A stretch of 64,000 bases of DNA from Pseudomonas lutea (GCF_000759445.1 NZ_JRMB01000001.1:2542001-2606000); one strand, 5' to 3'. Positions 1-11,080 are shown, counted from the first letter of the stretch. Notes: generated by a model from the sequence alone, not told the origin. Program-made: numbers and translations.

Positions 1-996
1 ACGCGATCGAGATTGCCGGTCACCAGGTTGATCAGTTGCACCAGCCAGTGGCACAGCGTGCCGAACGCCTGGGTGGAGATGCCCATGCGTCCGTAACACA
101 CTGCGCGTTCAGCGGCTGCAAAGTCGCGCGCCACTTGCCGGATTTGCTCGGCGGGTACGCCGCAGCGTGGGCTCATGCTCTCTGCATTCATCGCGCCGAC
201 AGCCTGGCGCACGATGTCCAGGCCATCGACGGGCAAGTGGCCTTCTCGGGTTAGGCGTTCGGCAAACAGGGTGTGCAACACGCCAAACAAAAACGCTGCG
301 TCGCCGCCGGGGCGGATGAACAGGTGCTGATCGGCGATGGCTGCGGTCTCACTGCGGCGCGGATCAACAACCACCACCTTGCCGCCGCGCGCCTGGATTG
401 CTTTGAGCCGTTTTTCAACGTCCGGGACAGTCATGATGCTGCCGTTGGATGCCAGCGGATTACCGCCAAGGATGAGCATGAAATCGGTATGGTCGATGTC
501 GGCAATCGGCAATCGGCAATAGCAGGCCGTGGCCGTACATAAGGTGGCTGGTCAAGTGGTGGGGTAGTTGGTCCACGGAAGTGGCGGAGTATCGATTGCG
601 CGTTTTCAGCAACCCGAGGAAATAGTTGCTGTGGGTCATTAGCCCATAGTTATGCACGCTGGGATTGCCCTGATACACCGCCACCGCGTTTTGGCCATGA
701 AGCGCCTGAATCTCGGAAAGCCGCCGGGCGATCAGATCGAACGCGGCCTGCCATTCGATCGGTTCCCAGTCATTGCCGTTGCGCAGCATGGGCTGGCGAA
801 GGCGGTCGGGGTCGTTCTGAATATCTTGCAGCGCTACGGCTTTGGGGCAGATGTGCCCGCGACTGAAGGTGTCCTGCGCATCGCCCTTGATCGAGGTGAT
901 CAGGGTGGTGGCATCGTCTTGCACGGTGGTTTCGAGGGTGAGGCCGCAAATCGCCTCGCACAGATGGCAGGCACGGTGGTGGAGAGTCTTGGTCAT
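1..996 (-). pseudogene. Molybdopterin oxidoreductase, frameshifted and cut by left edge
   Basis: N-terminal part of a large molybdopterin-guanine-dinucleotide oxidoreductase of the formate dehydrogenase/nitrate reductase superfamily. The start at 996 gives a protein opening with a [4Fe-4S] cluster motif, Cys10-x2-Cys13-x3-Cys17 and Cys50 (HICPKA). The frame runs to residue ~164 (YGHGLLLPIAD) and then changes at 500-520, where CGGCAAT occurs three times in tandem. The first frame ends at 460 after about 14 out-of-family residues. Reading the next frame from the repeat gives a normal family continuation (DIDHTDFMLILGGNPLASNG, later VVVVDPRRSETAAI) that stays open to the window edge. Two copies of the 7-mer would restore a single frame. 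The rest of the gene lies outside, so substrate cannot be named. It is a frameshifted allele, a phase-variable state or a sequencing error. Confidence 0.85.
500..520. repeat. 7-bp tandem repeat (CGGCAAT x3) causing frameshift
   Basis: Three perfect head-to-tail copies of CGGCAAT (500-506, 507-513, 514-520) lie inside the oxidoreductase gene. Because 7 is not a multiple of 3, each gain or loss shifts the reading frame. The two conserved halves of the protein join in frame only with one copy fewer. Confidence 0.9.
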
Positions 997-1142
997 CGCC
1001 AGTCTCGAGTTTTTATAGGGCGATCAGCGTGATCGCGGATACAAAACTATGAGACTCGTCATGCGGATGCGCCAGAGGTGTCACTGCCGTGAATCGAGCG
1101 GCATCAGGCGAGCCGATAGCCCGCCTGATTATGAAGCGTTAT

Positions 1143-1445
1143 TCAGGAAGCGGAGCCGCCGATAGGGGTGACCACTTTGCGCTGCATCTGTACCTCATGG
1201 ACTGTCTCGATCTGCTCTTGCGAGAGCTGGACCCCCGTGAGTTCGCCAATCAGCCGCCAATGCTCGTCAAGGCCGGCGCTGATGGTTGCCATGCGGTCGA
1301 TCATGCGGCGCCCCGCAGAACGTGTGACTTCATCTTCGCTGCGCATCAGTTCGAACGACATCGAGGTCATCGAAGCCGTGAGGTGCGTAAGGGTTCGAGC
1401 CGTAAGGCCGAGAAGTTCCGTCAATTGCTGCTCTTTTGAATCCAT
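1143..1445 (-). CDS. Small helical hypothetical protein
   Basis: Predicted 100-residue protein, mostly amphipathic alpha helix (heptad-like leucines in the first 40 residues, then RMIDRMATISAGLDEHWRLI). There is no signal peptide, membrane segment or cysteine. A good ribosome binding site (AGAGGTGGGG) lies just before the ATG at 1445. It stands alone between the oxidoreductase fragment and the argF promoter region, both more than 100 bp away. I do not recognise a named family; small Pseudomonas proteins of this shape are usually annotated as hypothetical. The coding call rests on the ribosome binding site and on the lack of a better ORF on either strand. Confidence 0.6.
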   Translation of the reverse strand: MDSKEQQLTELLGLTARTLTHLTASMTSMSFELMRSEDEVTRSAGRRMIDRMATISAGLDEHWRLIGELTGVQLSQEQIETVHEVQMQRKVVTPIGGSAS

Positions 1446-1752
1446 TCCCCACCTCTTTTGGAGGACATAAGCGGCCTTTATAACCCACGCCGATGGTTTA
1501 GGAAACGTCCGGGTTTCCGCGGCGTGAAGCGTGTCGCATAAGGCTGCGCAGTGGTTTGCGACTATTACGGATCGGGCAGCAATCCCGACAGCGCCAATTG
1601 GCGTGAAGGAAGGCTGGCCGAGCAGGATACATGCGATGGCGAATGGCCGTCGATGACATGGAACTGTAGCACTTCGTTACATGAAAAGCGTCCTGAGAAC
1701 GCCGGTTTCAGGCTACCGAACGTCCGAACACTCAATTCCGTCCAGGCGCCCC

Positions 1753-1780
1753 TTGGCATCAGGCGACATTTTCTTATACC
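1753..1780 (+). promoter_or_regulatory. Candidate argF promoter with ArgR half-site
   Basis: The 450-bp gap 1446-1894 holds no convincing gene. Within it, TTGGCA (1753-1758) and TATACC (1775-1780), spaced by 16 bp, form a plausible sigma-70 promoter about 110 bp before argF. On the minus strand the spacer contains TGTCGC (1763-1768) followed by N8 and AA, which fits the Pseudomonas ArgR half-site rule TGTCGC-N8-AA. Overlap of the two would suit arginine repression of argF, known in P. aeruginosa. Only one half-site is clear. Confidence 0.4.
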
Positions 1781-1894
1781 CTCGCGCCTTCCCTATTCGT
1801 CGCCCCGTGCGGCTTACGCCGCAGGTCTCGCCCGTTTTTCTGAAAAAACCCGGCTTTGAGGATCTGCGGTCTGTTGCAGACAAGGTAGTTAATA

Positions 1895-2815
1895 ATGAGC
1901 GCAAGGCACTTTCTCTCGATGATGGACTACACCCCCGCTGAGCTGGTCGGGGTGATTCGTCGCGGCGTTGAGCTGAAGGACCTGCGAAACCGAGGCGTTC
2001 TGTTCGAGCCCTTGCGCGGCCGCATCCTGGCGATGATTTTCGAGAAATCCTCGACGCGCACACGGGTCTCGTTCGAAACCGGGATGATCCAACTGGGCGG
2101 GCAGGCCATTTTTCTCTCGCCCCGAGACACCCAGCTTGGCCGTGGCGAACCCATTGCCGACGGCGCGCGCGTCATGTCGCGGATGGTCGATGCGGTGATG
2201 ATCAGAACCTTCGCTCACAGCAACCTCATCGAGTTCGCCACCCATTCGCGCGTGCCCGTAATCAACGGCCTGTCCGATGACCTTCACCCGTGTCAACTGC
2301 TGGCGGACATGCAAACGTTCCTCGAACACCGGGGCTCTATCCAGGGCAAAACCGTGGCGTGGATCGGTGACGGCAACAACATGTGCAACAGCTATATAGA
2401 AGCGGCGATCCAGTTCGACTTTCAGCTGCGCGTCGCGTGCCCCGAGGGCTACGAACCCAGCGCGCAGTTCCTCGCCCTGGCCGGTGACCGCGTGACCTTG
2501 ACCCGCGATCCCTACGAAGCCGTCAAAGGTGCGCATCTGATCAGCACCGATGTATGGACCTCCATGGGACAGGAAGAAGAAGCCGCCAAGCGTCTGGCGT
2601 TGTTCAAGCCGTTTCAGGTTAACCGTGAAATGCTCGACCGGGCCGCCACTGACGTGCTTTTCATGCATTGCCTGCCAGCCCACCGTGGTGAAGAGATCAG
2701 CGTTGACCTGCTCGATGACCCACGCTCGGTTGCCTGGGATCAGGCAGAGAACCGCCTGCATGCGCAGAAGGCTTTGCTCGAATTCCTGGTGGCTCCGGCC
2801 TACACCCCGGCATGA
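1895..2815 (+). CDS. argF: Ornithine carbamoyltransferase (anabolic)
   Basis: Catalyses ornithine + carbamoyl phosphate to citrulline + phosphate, the sixth step of arginine synthesis, in the cytosol. The 306-residue length is that of Pseudomonas ArgF. Visible motifs are the carbamoyl-phosphate loop SSTRTR (about residues 52-57), HPCQ (about 133-136), the ornithine-side SMGQEEE and the [12 protein letters not shown] loop containing the catalytic Cys (about 264-275). The ATG at 1895 begins [13 protein letters not shown], typical of this orthologue. The last four bases overlap the next gene (ATGA), so the ABC ATPase is probably co-transcribed. The length and HCLPAHRG loop separate it from aspartate carbamoyltransferase. 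Catabolic ArcB would be about 336 residues. Confidence 0.97.
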   Translation: MSARHFLSMMDYTPAELVGVIRRGVELKDLRNRGVLFEPLRGRILAMIFEKSSTRTRVSFETGMIQLGGQAIFLSPRDTQLGRGEPIADGARVMSRMVDAVMIRTFAHSNLIEFATHSRVPVINGLSDDLHPCQLLADMQTFLEHRGSIQGKTVAWIGDGNNMCNSYIEAAIQFDFQLRVACPEGYEPSAQFLALAGDRVTLTRDPYEAVKGAHLISTDVWTSMGQEEEAAKRLALFKPFQVNREMLDRAATDVLFMHCLPAHRGEEISVDLLDDPRSVAWDQAENRLHAQKALLEFLVAPAYTPA

Positions 2816-3891
2816 GTCATCCCCTGCTCCTGACATTGCATCATCTGGCCTGTGGCTATGAGGACCAACGGGTGGTGCAGAATCTCAATCTGCACTTGAA
2901 TGCCGGCGACATCGGCTGCCTGCTGGGGTCCTCGGGCTGCGGCAAGACCACTACCCTGCGCGCCATCGCCGGATTCGAGCCAGTGCATGAGGGGCAGATC
3001 ACATTGGCGGGTGAAGTCATTTCCAGGGCCGGGTTTACGCTCGCACCGGAGAAGCGCCGGATCGGCATGGTGTTTCAGGACTACGCCCTGTTTCCGCACC
3101 TCACTGTCGCCGACAACATTGCCTTCGGCATCCGTAATCACCCGCGCCAGAAGCAGGTGGTTGAGGAGATGCTCGAACTGGTCAATCTGGGCGCGCTGGG
3201 CAAACGTCATCCCCATGAGCTCTCTGGCGGTCAACAACAGCGGGTGGCGCTGGCCCGAGCGCTGGCACCCGAGCCGCAGCTGTTACTGCTCGACGAGCCT
3301 TTCTCCAATCTGGATGGCGAGTTGCGCCGTCGTCTGAGCCACGAGGTTCGAGACATCCTCAAGGCCCGGGGCACCAGCGCGATTCTGGTGACCCATGATC
3401 AGGAAGAAGCGTTCGCGGTGAGCGACCACGTCGGGGTCTTCAAAAACGGTCGGCTGGAACAATGGGACACGCCTTACAACCTTTATCACGAGCCGGCCAC
3501 GCCTTACGTCGCCAGTTTCGTAGGCCAGGGCTACTTCATCCGCGGCCAGATGATCGACGCCGAATCGGTGCAAACCGAATTGGGCGTGCTGAGGGGTAAT
3601 CGGGCCTATGCAGGCGCGCGCGGGACGCCGATGGACGTACTGTTACGCCCTGACGACATCGTCTATGCGCCAGACAGCCCGATCAGAGCCCGCGTGGCGA
3701 GCCTGACATTCCAAGGCGCAGCCACCCTCTACCGCTTGCAACTGCCGACCGGCACGCAGCTGGAGGCGTTATTCCCCAGCCACGTAGACTTGCGCCCCGG
3801 CGATCAGGTCGGCTTCCAAGTCTCAGCCGAACACCTGGTCCTGTTTCCGGCCTCGGGCAGCGTGCCGTTGCATCACGATGTAGCGGTCTGA
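2812..3891 (+). CDS. ABC transporter ATP-binding protein (FbpC/PotA type)
   Basis: 359-residue ATPase of an importer. Walker A is GSSGCGKTT (about residues 38-46), the Q-loop [10 protein letters not shown], the signature [15 protein letters not shown], Walker B LLLLDEP and the H-loop VTHDQ. A C-terminal TOBE-like domain (about 240-345) follows, as in ferric-iron (FbpC) and polyamine/sulfate ATPases. The [20 protein letters not shown] segment favours the iron-type branch. No permease or binding protein gene is next to it, so it either energises a transporter encoded elsewhere or is an orphan. It starts inside argF (4-bp ATGA overlap) and probably shares its mRNA. The same argF-ABC pair occurs in other Pseudomonas. 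The substrate cannot be fixed from sequence. Confidence 0.9.
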   Translation: MSHPLLLTLHHLACGYEDQRVVQNLNLHLNAGDIGCLLGSSGCGKTTTLRAIAGFEPVHEGQITLAGEVISRAGFTLAPEKRRIGMVFQDYALFPHLTVADNIAFGIRNHPRQKQVVEEMLELVNLGALGKRHPHELSGGQQQRVALARALAPEPQLLLLDEPFSNLDGELRRRLSHEVRDILKARGTSAILVTHDQEEAFAVSDHVGVFKNGRLEQWDTPYNLYHEPATPYVASFVGQGYFIRGQMIDAESVQTELGVLRGNRAYAGARGTPMDVLLRPDDIVYAPDSPIRARVASLTFQGAATLYRLQLPTGTQLEALFPSHVDLRPGDQVGFQVSAEHLVLFPASGSVPLHHDVAV

Positions 3892-3975
3892 AAGCAGCTT
3901 GAAAGCGACCTGAACGTCCTCTCGGATCAAATTGAGAGCGATCAGAACCCCGGCACCATCCGCAGCGGCCTCACG

Positions 3976-4764
3976 TCATCCCAGCATCAACGTGCCGCTG
4001 GCGACCAGAGTTGCATGGCCGCCGATTTTGACGCGGTCGCCCTCCAGCCGGCAGAACAACTCCCCGCCCCTCGCAGACGCCTGATAACCGGTCAGACTGA
4101 ACTTGTTCAAACGTGCAGACCAGTAAGGGATCAGGCTGCAGTGCGTCGACCCGGTGACAGGGTCCTCATTGATGCCGATGGCTGGCGCAAAATAGCGTGA
4201 GACGAAGTCGTAACGCACACCATCACCCTTGGCGGTGACGATCACGCCGGGCCAGGGCAGACGGGCAATGGCGGCGAAGTCCGGCTTGCAGTCACGGACC
4301 GCCTGCTCGGACTCCAGCACAACCAGCAGCTCCGCAGCGCCAAGCACGTCCACCACTTCAATGCCCAGAGCACGCTCTATCTCCACCGTCACACCGAGTT
4401 CACTGGGCGGCATGGAGGGAAAGTCCAGAATCAGCCGGTTGTGATCGCGGCTTACGCTCAGGGGGCCGGACTTGCCGATGAACTGGATGACCTCGGCCTT
4501 CTCTCCGTACTTTTCGAACAGCACAAAGGCGCTGGCCAACGTCGCGTGCCCGCACAGCGGCACTTCATGGGTCGGGGTGAACCAGCGAATGTGCCAGCCC
4601 TGTGCCTCGCGAACCAGAAACGCGGTTTCAGACAAATTGTGCTCGGCAGCAATCTGCTGCATCAACTGGTCGGAAAGCCAGGCGTCGAGGCGGTAGACCA
4701 TCGCCGGGTTGCCCGCGAAGGAACGGTCGGTGAACGCGTCGACCTGGTGGAATTCAAGCTGCAT
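3976..4764 (-). CDS. PhzF-family isomerase/epimerase-like protein
   Basis: About 262 residues with the two-lobed diaminopimelate-epimerase-like fold of the PhzF family. Key features are FHQVDAFTDRSFAGNPA at the N-terminus, the catalytic Glu in HNLSETAFL, the loop RWFTPTHEVPLCGHATLAS and the second-lobe motif EDPVTGSTHC. PhzF proteins isomerise or epimerise small carboxylated substrates. No phenazine genes are nearby, so this is one of the many housekeeping PhzF-like proteins of unknown substrate. Two in-frame ATGs exist, at 4773 and 4764. The second has GGGGA at a better distance and begins MQLEFHQVDAF like its relatives, so I prefer it. It is monocistronic and in the same direction as ybaK. 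Confidence 0.9.
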   Translation of the reverse strand: MQLEFHQVDAFTDRSFAGNPAMVYRLDAWLSDQLMQQIAAEHNLSETAFLVREAQGWHIRWFTPTHEVPLCGHATLASAFVLFEKYGEKAEVIQFIGKSGPLSVSRDHNRLILDFPSMPPSELGVTVEIERALGIEVVDVLGAAELLVVLESEQAVRDCKPDFAAIARLPWPGVIVTAKGDGVRYDFVSRYFAPAIGINEDPVTGSTHCSLIPYWSARLNKFSLTGYQASARGGELFCRLEGDRVKIGGHATLVASGTLMLG

Positions 4765-4872
4765 GGAAGGCATCCCCGAGTGAAGGAAAGCGGCAACCCG
4801 ATGCGGTTGCCGCAGAAAGGCGACGAACAGTGCCGCATGTAAAGGCCAGACATTTCTGGCAAGCCCTGCTGA

Positions 4873-5343
4873 TCATTCGCGACCAATCCGGGCAAAGCTC
4901 GCACCGGTGTGCTCTGCAAGTACTGCGGCCGGCAGCTCGACTTCAAGGCCGCGTCGACCAGCGCTGACATAAATGGTAGCGAACGGTTGGGCAGACTCAT
5001 CAATAAAGGTACGCAACCGTTTCTTCTGCCCCAGCGGGCTGATACCGCCCAGTAAATAGCCTGTTGCTCGCTGCGCGGCGGCCGGGTCGGCCATCTCTGC
5101 CTTTTTTGCACCCGCAGCATGGGCCAGCGCTTTCAGATCCAGCGAGCCCACGACCGGCACCACGGCGACCAGCAGCTCACCTTTTTCCGTGCTGGCCAGG
5201 AGCGTTTTGAACACTTGGGCAGGGGCCAGACCGAGCTTTTCCGCCGCCTCCAGCCCATATGACGCAGCTTTGGGGTCGTGCTCATAACTGTGCACGCGAT
5301 GTTCGGCGCGAACCTTTTTCAGTAAATCCAATGCAGGGGTCAT
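4873..5343 (-). CDS. ybaK: Cys-tRNA(Pro) deacylase YbaK/EbsC
   Basis: 156-residue trans-editing enzyme that hydrolyses cysteine mis-attached to tRNA(Pro) by prolyl-tRNA synthetase. Family signatures are [10 protein letters not shown] at the start, [17 protein letters not shown] (about 25-41), FKTLLAS, VAVVPV, the Lys-rich KKAEMAD stretch and [21 protein letters not shown]. An upstream in-frame ATG at 5388 would add 15 residues not found in the family, so the start is placed at 5343. It is transcribed away from glpK. In other Pseudomonas this gene is the left neighbour of glpF, which is missing here. Confidence 0.93.
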   Translation of the reverse strand: MTPALDLLKKVRAEHRVHSYEHDPKAASYGLEAAEKLGLAPAQVFKTLLASTEKGELLVAVVPVVGSLDLKALAHAAGAKKAEMADPAAAQRATGYLLGGISPLGQKKRLRTFIDESAQPFATIYVSAGRRGLEVELPAAVLAEHTGASFARIGRE

Positions 5344-5490
5344 GCAGCACTCCAGACGACCAGACACTTTCTTGTTAGCTGCCCACACTTTAGGCCATCG
5401 GTTATCGAAATGCCTGCATTCCTGAAGGCGTTATCCACTAATATCGGCGGCTGGAAGCATGACTCGGCAGCGTTCATTTTCGACCTTTGA

Positions 5491-7131
<1,641 letters not shown>

Positions 7132-7226
7132 GGTCGGGCATCGGCATCACGGTAGAGGCATTTTTTCCGGCTGACAGGTAATGGCTGCCTGCGGCATCAT
7201 GGGCGCCCGTGCCCGAAGGATAAAAA

Positions 7227-7982
7227 ATGAATCTGCCACCCCGTCAACAGCAGATCCTCGAGCTGGTCCGTGAGCGCGGCTACGTCAGCATCGAGGAAAT
7301 GGCGCAGCTGTTCGTCGTGACCCCTCAGACCATCCGCCGTGATATCAACCAACTGGCGGAAATGAATCTCCTGCGTCGCTACCACGGCGGCGCGGCCTAC
7401 GACTCAAGCATTGAAAACACCGCCTACGCCATGCGTGCCGATCAGATGCGCGACGAGAAGCAGCGTATCGCTGAAGCGATCGCTGCGCAGATCCCCGATC
7501 ACGCATCACTGTTCATCAACATCGGCACGACGACCGAATCCATCGCTCGCGCGCTGCTCAATCACAACCACCTGAAAATCATCACCAACAACCTTCATGT
7601 CGCGTCGATCCTGAGCGGCAAGGATGATTTTGAGGTCCTGCTGGCTGGCGGAAATGTGCGGCGAGATGGTGGCGTAGTGGGTCAGGCGAGCGTGGATTTC
7701 ATCACGCAGTTCAAGGTTGATTTCGCGCTGGTCGGTATCAGCGGGATAGACGAAGACGGCAGTCTGCTGGATTTTGACTATCAGGAAGTGCGAGTTTCCC
7801 AAGCGATCATCGCCAACGCGCGGCAAGTCATTCTTGCGGCAGACTCCAGCAAGTTCGGGCGCAACGCCATGGTTCGTCTGGGCCCGATCACGCTGATCGA
7901 TTGCCTGGTGACCGATCAGGCGCCTGTCCCGGCGTTGGCGCAATTGCTGACGCAGAACAAGATTCGCCTGGAAGTCGTTTAA
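7227..7982 (+). CDS. glpR: Glycerol-3-phosphate regulon repressor (DeoR family)
   Basis: 251-residue DNA-binding repressor. The N-terminal DeoR-type winged helix is clear ([20 protein letters not shown], then [25 protein letters not shown]), followed by the ISOCOT-like sensor domain ([58 protein letters not shown]). In this family glycerol-3-phosphate binding releases DNA. AAGGATAAAAA precedes the ATG at 7227. Its position between glpK and glpD is the standard Pseudomonas order, and candidate operators lie before both of those genes. Confidence 0.95.
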   Translation: MNLPPRQQQILELVRERGYVSIEEMAQLFVVTPQTIRRDINQLAEMNLLRRYHGGAAYDSSIENTAYAMRADQMRDEKQRIAEAIAAQIPDHASLFINIGTTTESIARALLNHNHLKIITNNLHVASILSGKDDFEVLLAGGNVRRDGGVVGQASVDFITQFKVDFALVGISGIDEDGSLLDFDYQEVRVSQAIIANARQVILAADSSKFGRNAMVRLGPITLIDCLVTDQAPVPALAQLLTQNKIRLEVV

Positions 7983-8111
7983 GCAGCCAGTCCACAAGCG
8001 GGCGTCCGTTACGCTCGCTGCCCCCCCGATGTTCACTTTTGTTCCTTTCCCGCCTCTTCCATCAGTATTTTCAATCAATACCGAGTGGCTGCGTTCGTCT
8101 TATTGCGTTAC

Positions 8112-8151
8112 TATTTTCGGAAATGAACATTAATGTTCGAATTCGCCTTGT
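8112..8151 (+). promoter_or_regulatory. Tandem GlpR-like operators upstream of glpD
   Basis: Two adjacent 20-bp sites. The first, TATTTTCGGAAATGAACATT (8112-8131), matches the GlpR consensus except at two positions. The second (8132-8151) begins with a perfect left half, AATGTTCGAA, and a weak right half. Between them GAACATTAATGTTC (8125-8138) is a perfect 14-bp palindrome. They lie 47-86 bp before the glpD start. Confidence 0.6.
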
Positions 8152-8197
8152 CAGAAGGGCGGAATATCGACCTGATCGAACGCCCCAGGAGGCCCCG

Positions 8198-9769
8198 ATG
8201 GCCCAGTCCAGCTTGCCGACCCCACCCCTTTCCGAGGTCTACGACGTCGCCGTGATCGGTGGCGGCATCAACGGCGTCGGCATCGCAGCGGACGCAGCCG
8301 GCCGCGGCCTTTCGGTTTTCCTCTGCGAAAAGGATGACCTGGCCAGTCATACATCCTCTGCCAGCAGCAAGTTGATTCACGGCGGCCTGCGCTACCTCGA
8401 ACACTACGAGTTCCGACTGGTGCGTGAAGCGCTGGCTGAACGTGAAGTGCTGCTGGATAAAGCTCCCCATATCGTTAAACCCATGCGCTTTGTGCTGCCT
8501 CACCGGCCGCATCTGCGCCCGGGCTGGATGATCCGCGCCGGCTTGTTCCTGTACGACCACCTGGGCAAGCGTGAAAAGCTGCCGGCGTCCAGAACGCTGC
8601 GCTTTGGTGCCAACAGCCCGCTCAACAGCACGATCACCAAGGGTTTCGAATACTCCGACTGCTGGGTCGACGATGCACGCCTGGTGGTCATCAACGCGAT
8701 GGCCGCTCGTGAAAAGGGTGCGCACATCCACACCCAGACCCGCTGCCTCAGCGCCCGTCGTGAGGGCGGTGTCTGGCACATGGACATGCAGCGCACCGAT
8801 GGCAGCGTGTTCTCGATTCGCGCAAAAGCACTGGTCAATGCTGCAGGCCCATGGGTCGCCAAGTTCATTCGTGAAGACCTCAAGCTGGAGTCGCAGTACG
8901 GCATTCGTCTGATTCAGGGCAGCCACCTGATCGTGCCGAAGCTGTATGAAGGTGAAAACGCATTCATTCTGCAGAATGAGGACAAACGCATCGTCTTCGC
9001 CATTCCGTATCTGGAGCGCTTCACCATCATCGGTACGACTGACCGCGAGTACAGCGGGGATCCGGGCAAAGTAGCGATCACCGAAGGCGAGACCGATTAC
9101 CTGCTGAAGATCGTCAACGACCATTTCAAGAAGCAACTCAGCCGCGCGGATATTCTGCGCACCTGGTCGGGTGTGCGTCCGCTGTGCAACGACGAGTCGG
9201 ATAACCCGTCGGCGATCACACGTGACTACACGTTGTCGCTGTCCGGCAGCGCTGACGAAGCACCCATTCTTTCAGTGTTCGGCGGCAAGCTGACCACATA
9301 CCGCAAGCTGGCCGAGTCGGCCATGCAGCAGCTGGCGCCGTTCTTTCCGCAGATGAAGCCGAGCTGGACCGCCAAGGCGAGCCTGCCGGGTGGCGAGGAA
9401 ATGACCACTCCGCAACTGCTCGCAGCACAACTGCAACAGCGTTGCAGCTGGCTGCCAGCGGAGATCGCCAAGCGATGGGCAATCACCTACGGTTCGCGCA
9501 GCTGGCGCATTGTGGAAGGCGTGCAGAACATTGGCGAAATGGGCGAAGACCTGGGCGGCGGGCTGTACAGCCGAGAGGTTGATTACCTGTGCAGCGAAGA
9601 ATGGGCCACCCAGGCCGAAGACATTCTGTGGCGCCGGACCAAACTGGGGCTGTTCACCACCGATGAAGAGCACCAGAAGGTTCAGGCCTATCTGAACAAG
9701 GTGGCATACAGCAACGGGGCTGTTGAGCGTCTTGACTGGCCCATGCCCGCGCCAAAGATTCACGCGTAA
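8198..9769 (+). CDS. glpD: Aerobic glycerol-3-phosphate dehydrogenase
   Basis: 523-residue FAD flavoprotein of the inner membrane that oxidises sn-glycerol-3-phosphate to dihydroxyacetone phosphate and passes electrons to quinone. The FAD motif is VAVIGGGINGVGIAADAAGRG (near residue 20). SSASSKLIHGGLRYLEH is the GlpD signature, and the DAO-type C-terminal half contains FGGKLTTYRKLAESAM. The frame is open far upstream (to 7901, overlapping glpR), but the real start is the ATG at 8198: AGGAGG lies at 8187-8192, five bases before it, and the protein then begins MAQSSLPTP. It has its own upstream region with operators and is followed by a strong hairpin. Confidence 0.96.
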   Translation: MAQSSLPTPPLSEVYDVAVIGGGINGVGIAADAAGRGLSVFLCEKDDLASHTSSASSKLIHGGLRYLEHYEFRLVREALAEREVLLDKAPHIVKPMRFVLPHRPHLRPGWMIRAGLFLYDHLGKREKLPASRTLRFGANSPLNSTITKGFEYSDCWVDDARLVVINAMAAREKGAHIHTQTRCLSARREGGVWHMDMQRTDGSVFSIRAKALVNAAGPWVAKFIREDLKLESQYGIRLIQGSHLIVPKLYEGENAFILQNEDKRIVFAIPYLERFTIIGTTDREYSGDPGKVAITEGETDYLLKIVNDHFKKQLSRADILRTWSGVRPLCNDESDNPSAITRDYTLSLSGSADEAPILSVFGGKLTTYRKLAESAMQQLAPFFPQMKPSWTAKASLPGGEEMTTPQLLAAQLQQRCSWLPAEIAKRWAITYGSRSWRIVEGVQNIGEMGEDLGGGLYSREVDYLCSEEWATQAEDILWRRTKLGLFTTDEEHQKVQAYLNKVAYSNGAVERLDWPMPAPKIHA

Positions 9770-9783
9770 TCTGACAGATACCC

Positions 9784-9846
9784 TTCCCGGCTGAAGCCGG
9801 TCCCACGGAATGACCGCGACCCCGTGGGACCGGCTTCAGCCGGGAA
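9784..9846. repeat. REP-type inverted repeat / terminator after glpD
   Basis: Two 23-bp arms (9784-9806 and 9824-9846) are perfect reverse complements around a 17-nt loop. The arm core GGGACCGGCTTCAGCCGGGA is a REP sequence common in Pseudomonas intergenic regions. It starts 15 bp after the glpD stop and can act as a transcription barrier. There is no uridine run. Confidence 0.85.
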
Positions 9847-10025
9847 AGCGGCATACAGCGCACCGAAAAACTACAGTTCCTGTCTCCCTATCCAACCAAT
9901 ACCATTCGGATTTCCGAACGCGGCACGATCGCCAATTCGGAATCCCGGACACACGCATCCATCTCTCCGCTCACCCCCGCCGTTAATCTCTTTCAGTTTC
10001 AGCAGATTAGCCTCTGTCACGGCTC

Positions 10026-10041
10026 TGGCATGACTCATGCT
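10026..10041 (+). promoter_or_regulatory. Sigma-54 promoter of aatJQMP
   Basis: TGGCATGACTCATGCT fits the -24/-12 consensus TGGCAC-N5-TTGC with GG and GC exactly 10 nt apart. It lies 125 bp before aatJ. The downstream regulator gene aauR encodes a sigma-54 activator, which makes this a functional promoter rather than a chance match. The gap 9770-10165 otherwise holds only the REP hairpin and no gene. Confidence 0.8.
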
Positions 10042-10165
10042 CTACACTCTTGCACGATTGCTTCGATGTAGCGTGTCGCCTGACTGGGCCGCCGTTGAAG
10101 CGCTCTGAAACGATAGGGCCGTCCAACACCGGTCCAATAAAAAAAACAATGTCGAGGAAAAACAG

Positions 10166-11080
10166 ATGCGCATCGTTCCCCAACTCCTGGGCGCAGCCAT
10201 TGCTGCCGCTTTGATCACCACACCCGTTTTTGCCGCCGAACTGACCGGTACTCTGAAGAAAATCAAAGAGTCCGGCACGATCACCCTGGGTCACCGCGAC
10301 TCTTCCATTCCGTTTTCCTACATCGCTGACGCTTCCGGCGTGCCAGTTGGCTACTCGGCTGACATCCAGCTGAAAATCGTCGAAGCGATCAAGAAAGACC
10401 TGGACATGCCTGATCTCAAGGTCAAGTACAACCTGGTCACCTCGCAAACCCGAATCCCGTTGGTCCAGAACGGCACCGTCGACGTTGAATGTGGCTCGAC
10501 CACCAACAACGCCGAGCGCGCGCAACAAGTCGACTTCTCTGTCGGCATCTTTGAAATCGGTACCCGTCTGCTGAGCAAGGCTGACTCTTCCTACAAAGAC
10601 TTCGATGACCTCAAAGGCAAGAACGTCGTAACCACGGCGGGCACCACGTCTGAGCGCATCCTCAAGGCGATGAACGCCGACAAGCAGATGGGCATGAACG
10701 TCATTTCCGCCAAGGACCACGGCGAGTCGTTCCAGATGCTGGAATCGGGCCGCGCCGTGGCCTTCATGATGGACGACGCCCTGCTCGCTGGCGAAATGGC
10801 TAAGGCCAAGAAGCCGACCGACTGGGCCGTTACCGGCACTCCTCAGTCCTACGAAATCTACGGCTGCATGGTCCGCAAGGAAGACCCTGCGTTCAAGAAA
10901 GCCGTCGATGACGCCATCGTTGCAACCTACAAATCAGGCGAGATCAACAAGATCTACGACAAGTGGTTCACCCAGCCAATCCCGCCTAAAGGCCTGAACC
11001 TGATGTTCCCGATGAGCGAACAGCTCAAAGCGCTGATTGCCAACCCGAACGACAAGCCAGCGCCGGACAAGAAGGCCTGA
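10166..11080 (+). CDS. aatJ: Glutamate/aspartate ABC transporter, periplasmic binding protein
   Basis: 304-residue SBP_bac_3 protein that captures acidic amino acids and amides in the periplasm. It has a Sec signal peptide (basic MR, hydrophobic LLGAAIAAALITTPVFA, cleavage after AFA-like VFA-AEL). GTITLGHRDSSIPFSYI, the ligand-pocket arginine in SQTRIPLVQNGTVDVECGST and VVTTAGTTSERIL are typical of GltI/AatJ. GAGGA precedes the ATG at 10166. It is the first gene of aatJQMP, behind a sigma-54 promoter, followed by a hairpin that may hold up its mRNA level over the permease genes. Confidence 0.93.
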   Translation: MRIVPQLLGAAIAAALITTPVFAAELTGTLKKIKESGTITLGHRDSSIPFSYIADASGVPVGYSADIQLKIVEAIKKDLDMPDLKVKYNLVTSQTRIPLVQNGTVDVECGSTTNNAERAQQVDFSVGIFEIGTRLLSKADSSYKDFDDLKGKNVVTTAGTTSERILKAMNADKQMGMNVISAKDHGESFQMLESGRAVAFMMDDALLAGEMAKAKKPTDWAVTGTPQSYEIYGCMVRKEDPAFKKAVDDAIVATYKSGEINKIYDKWFTQPIPPKGLNLMFPMSEQLKALIANPNDKPAPDKKA

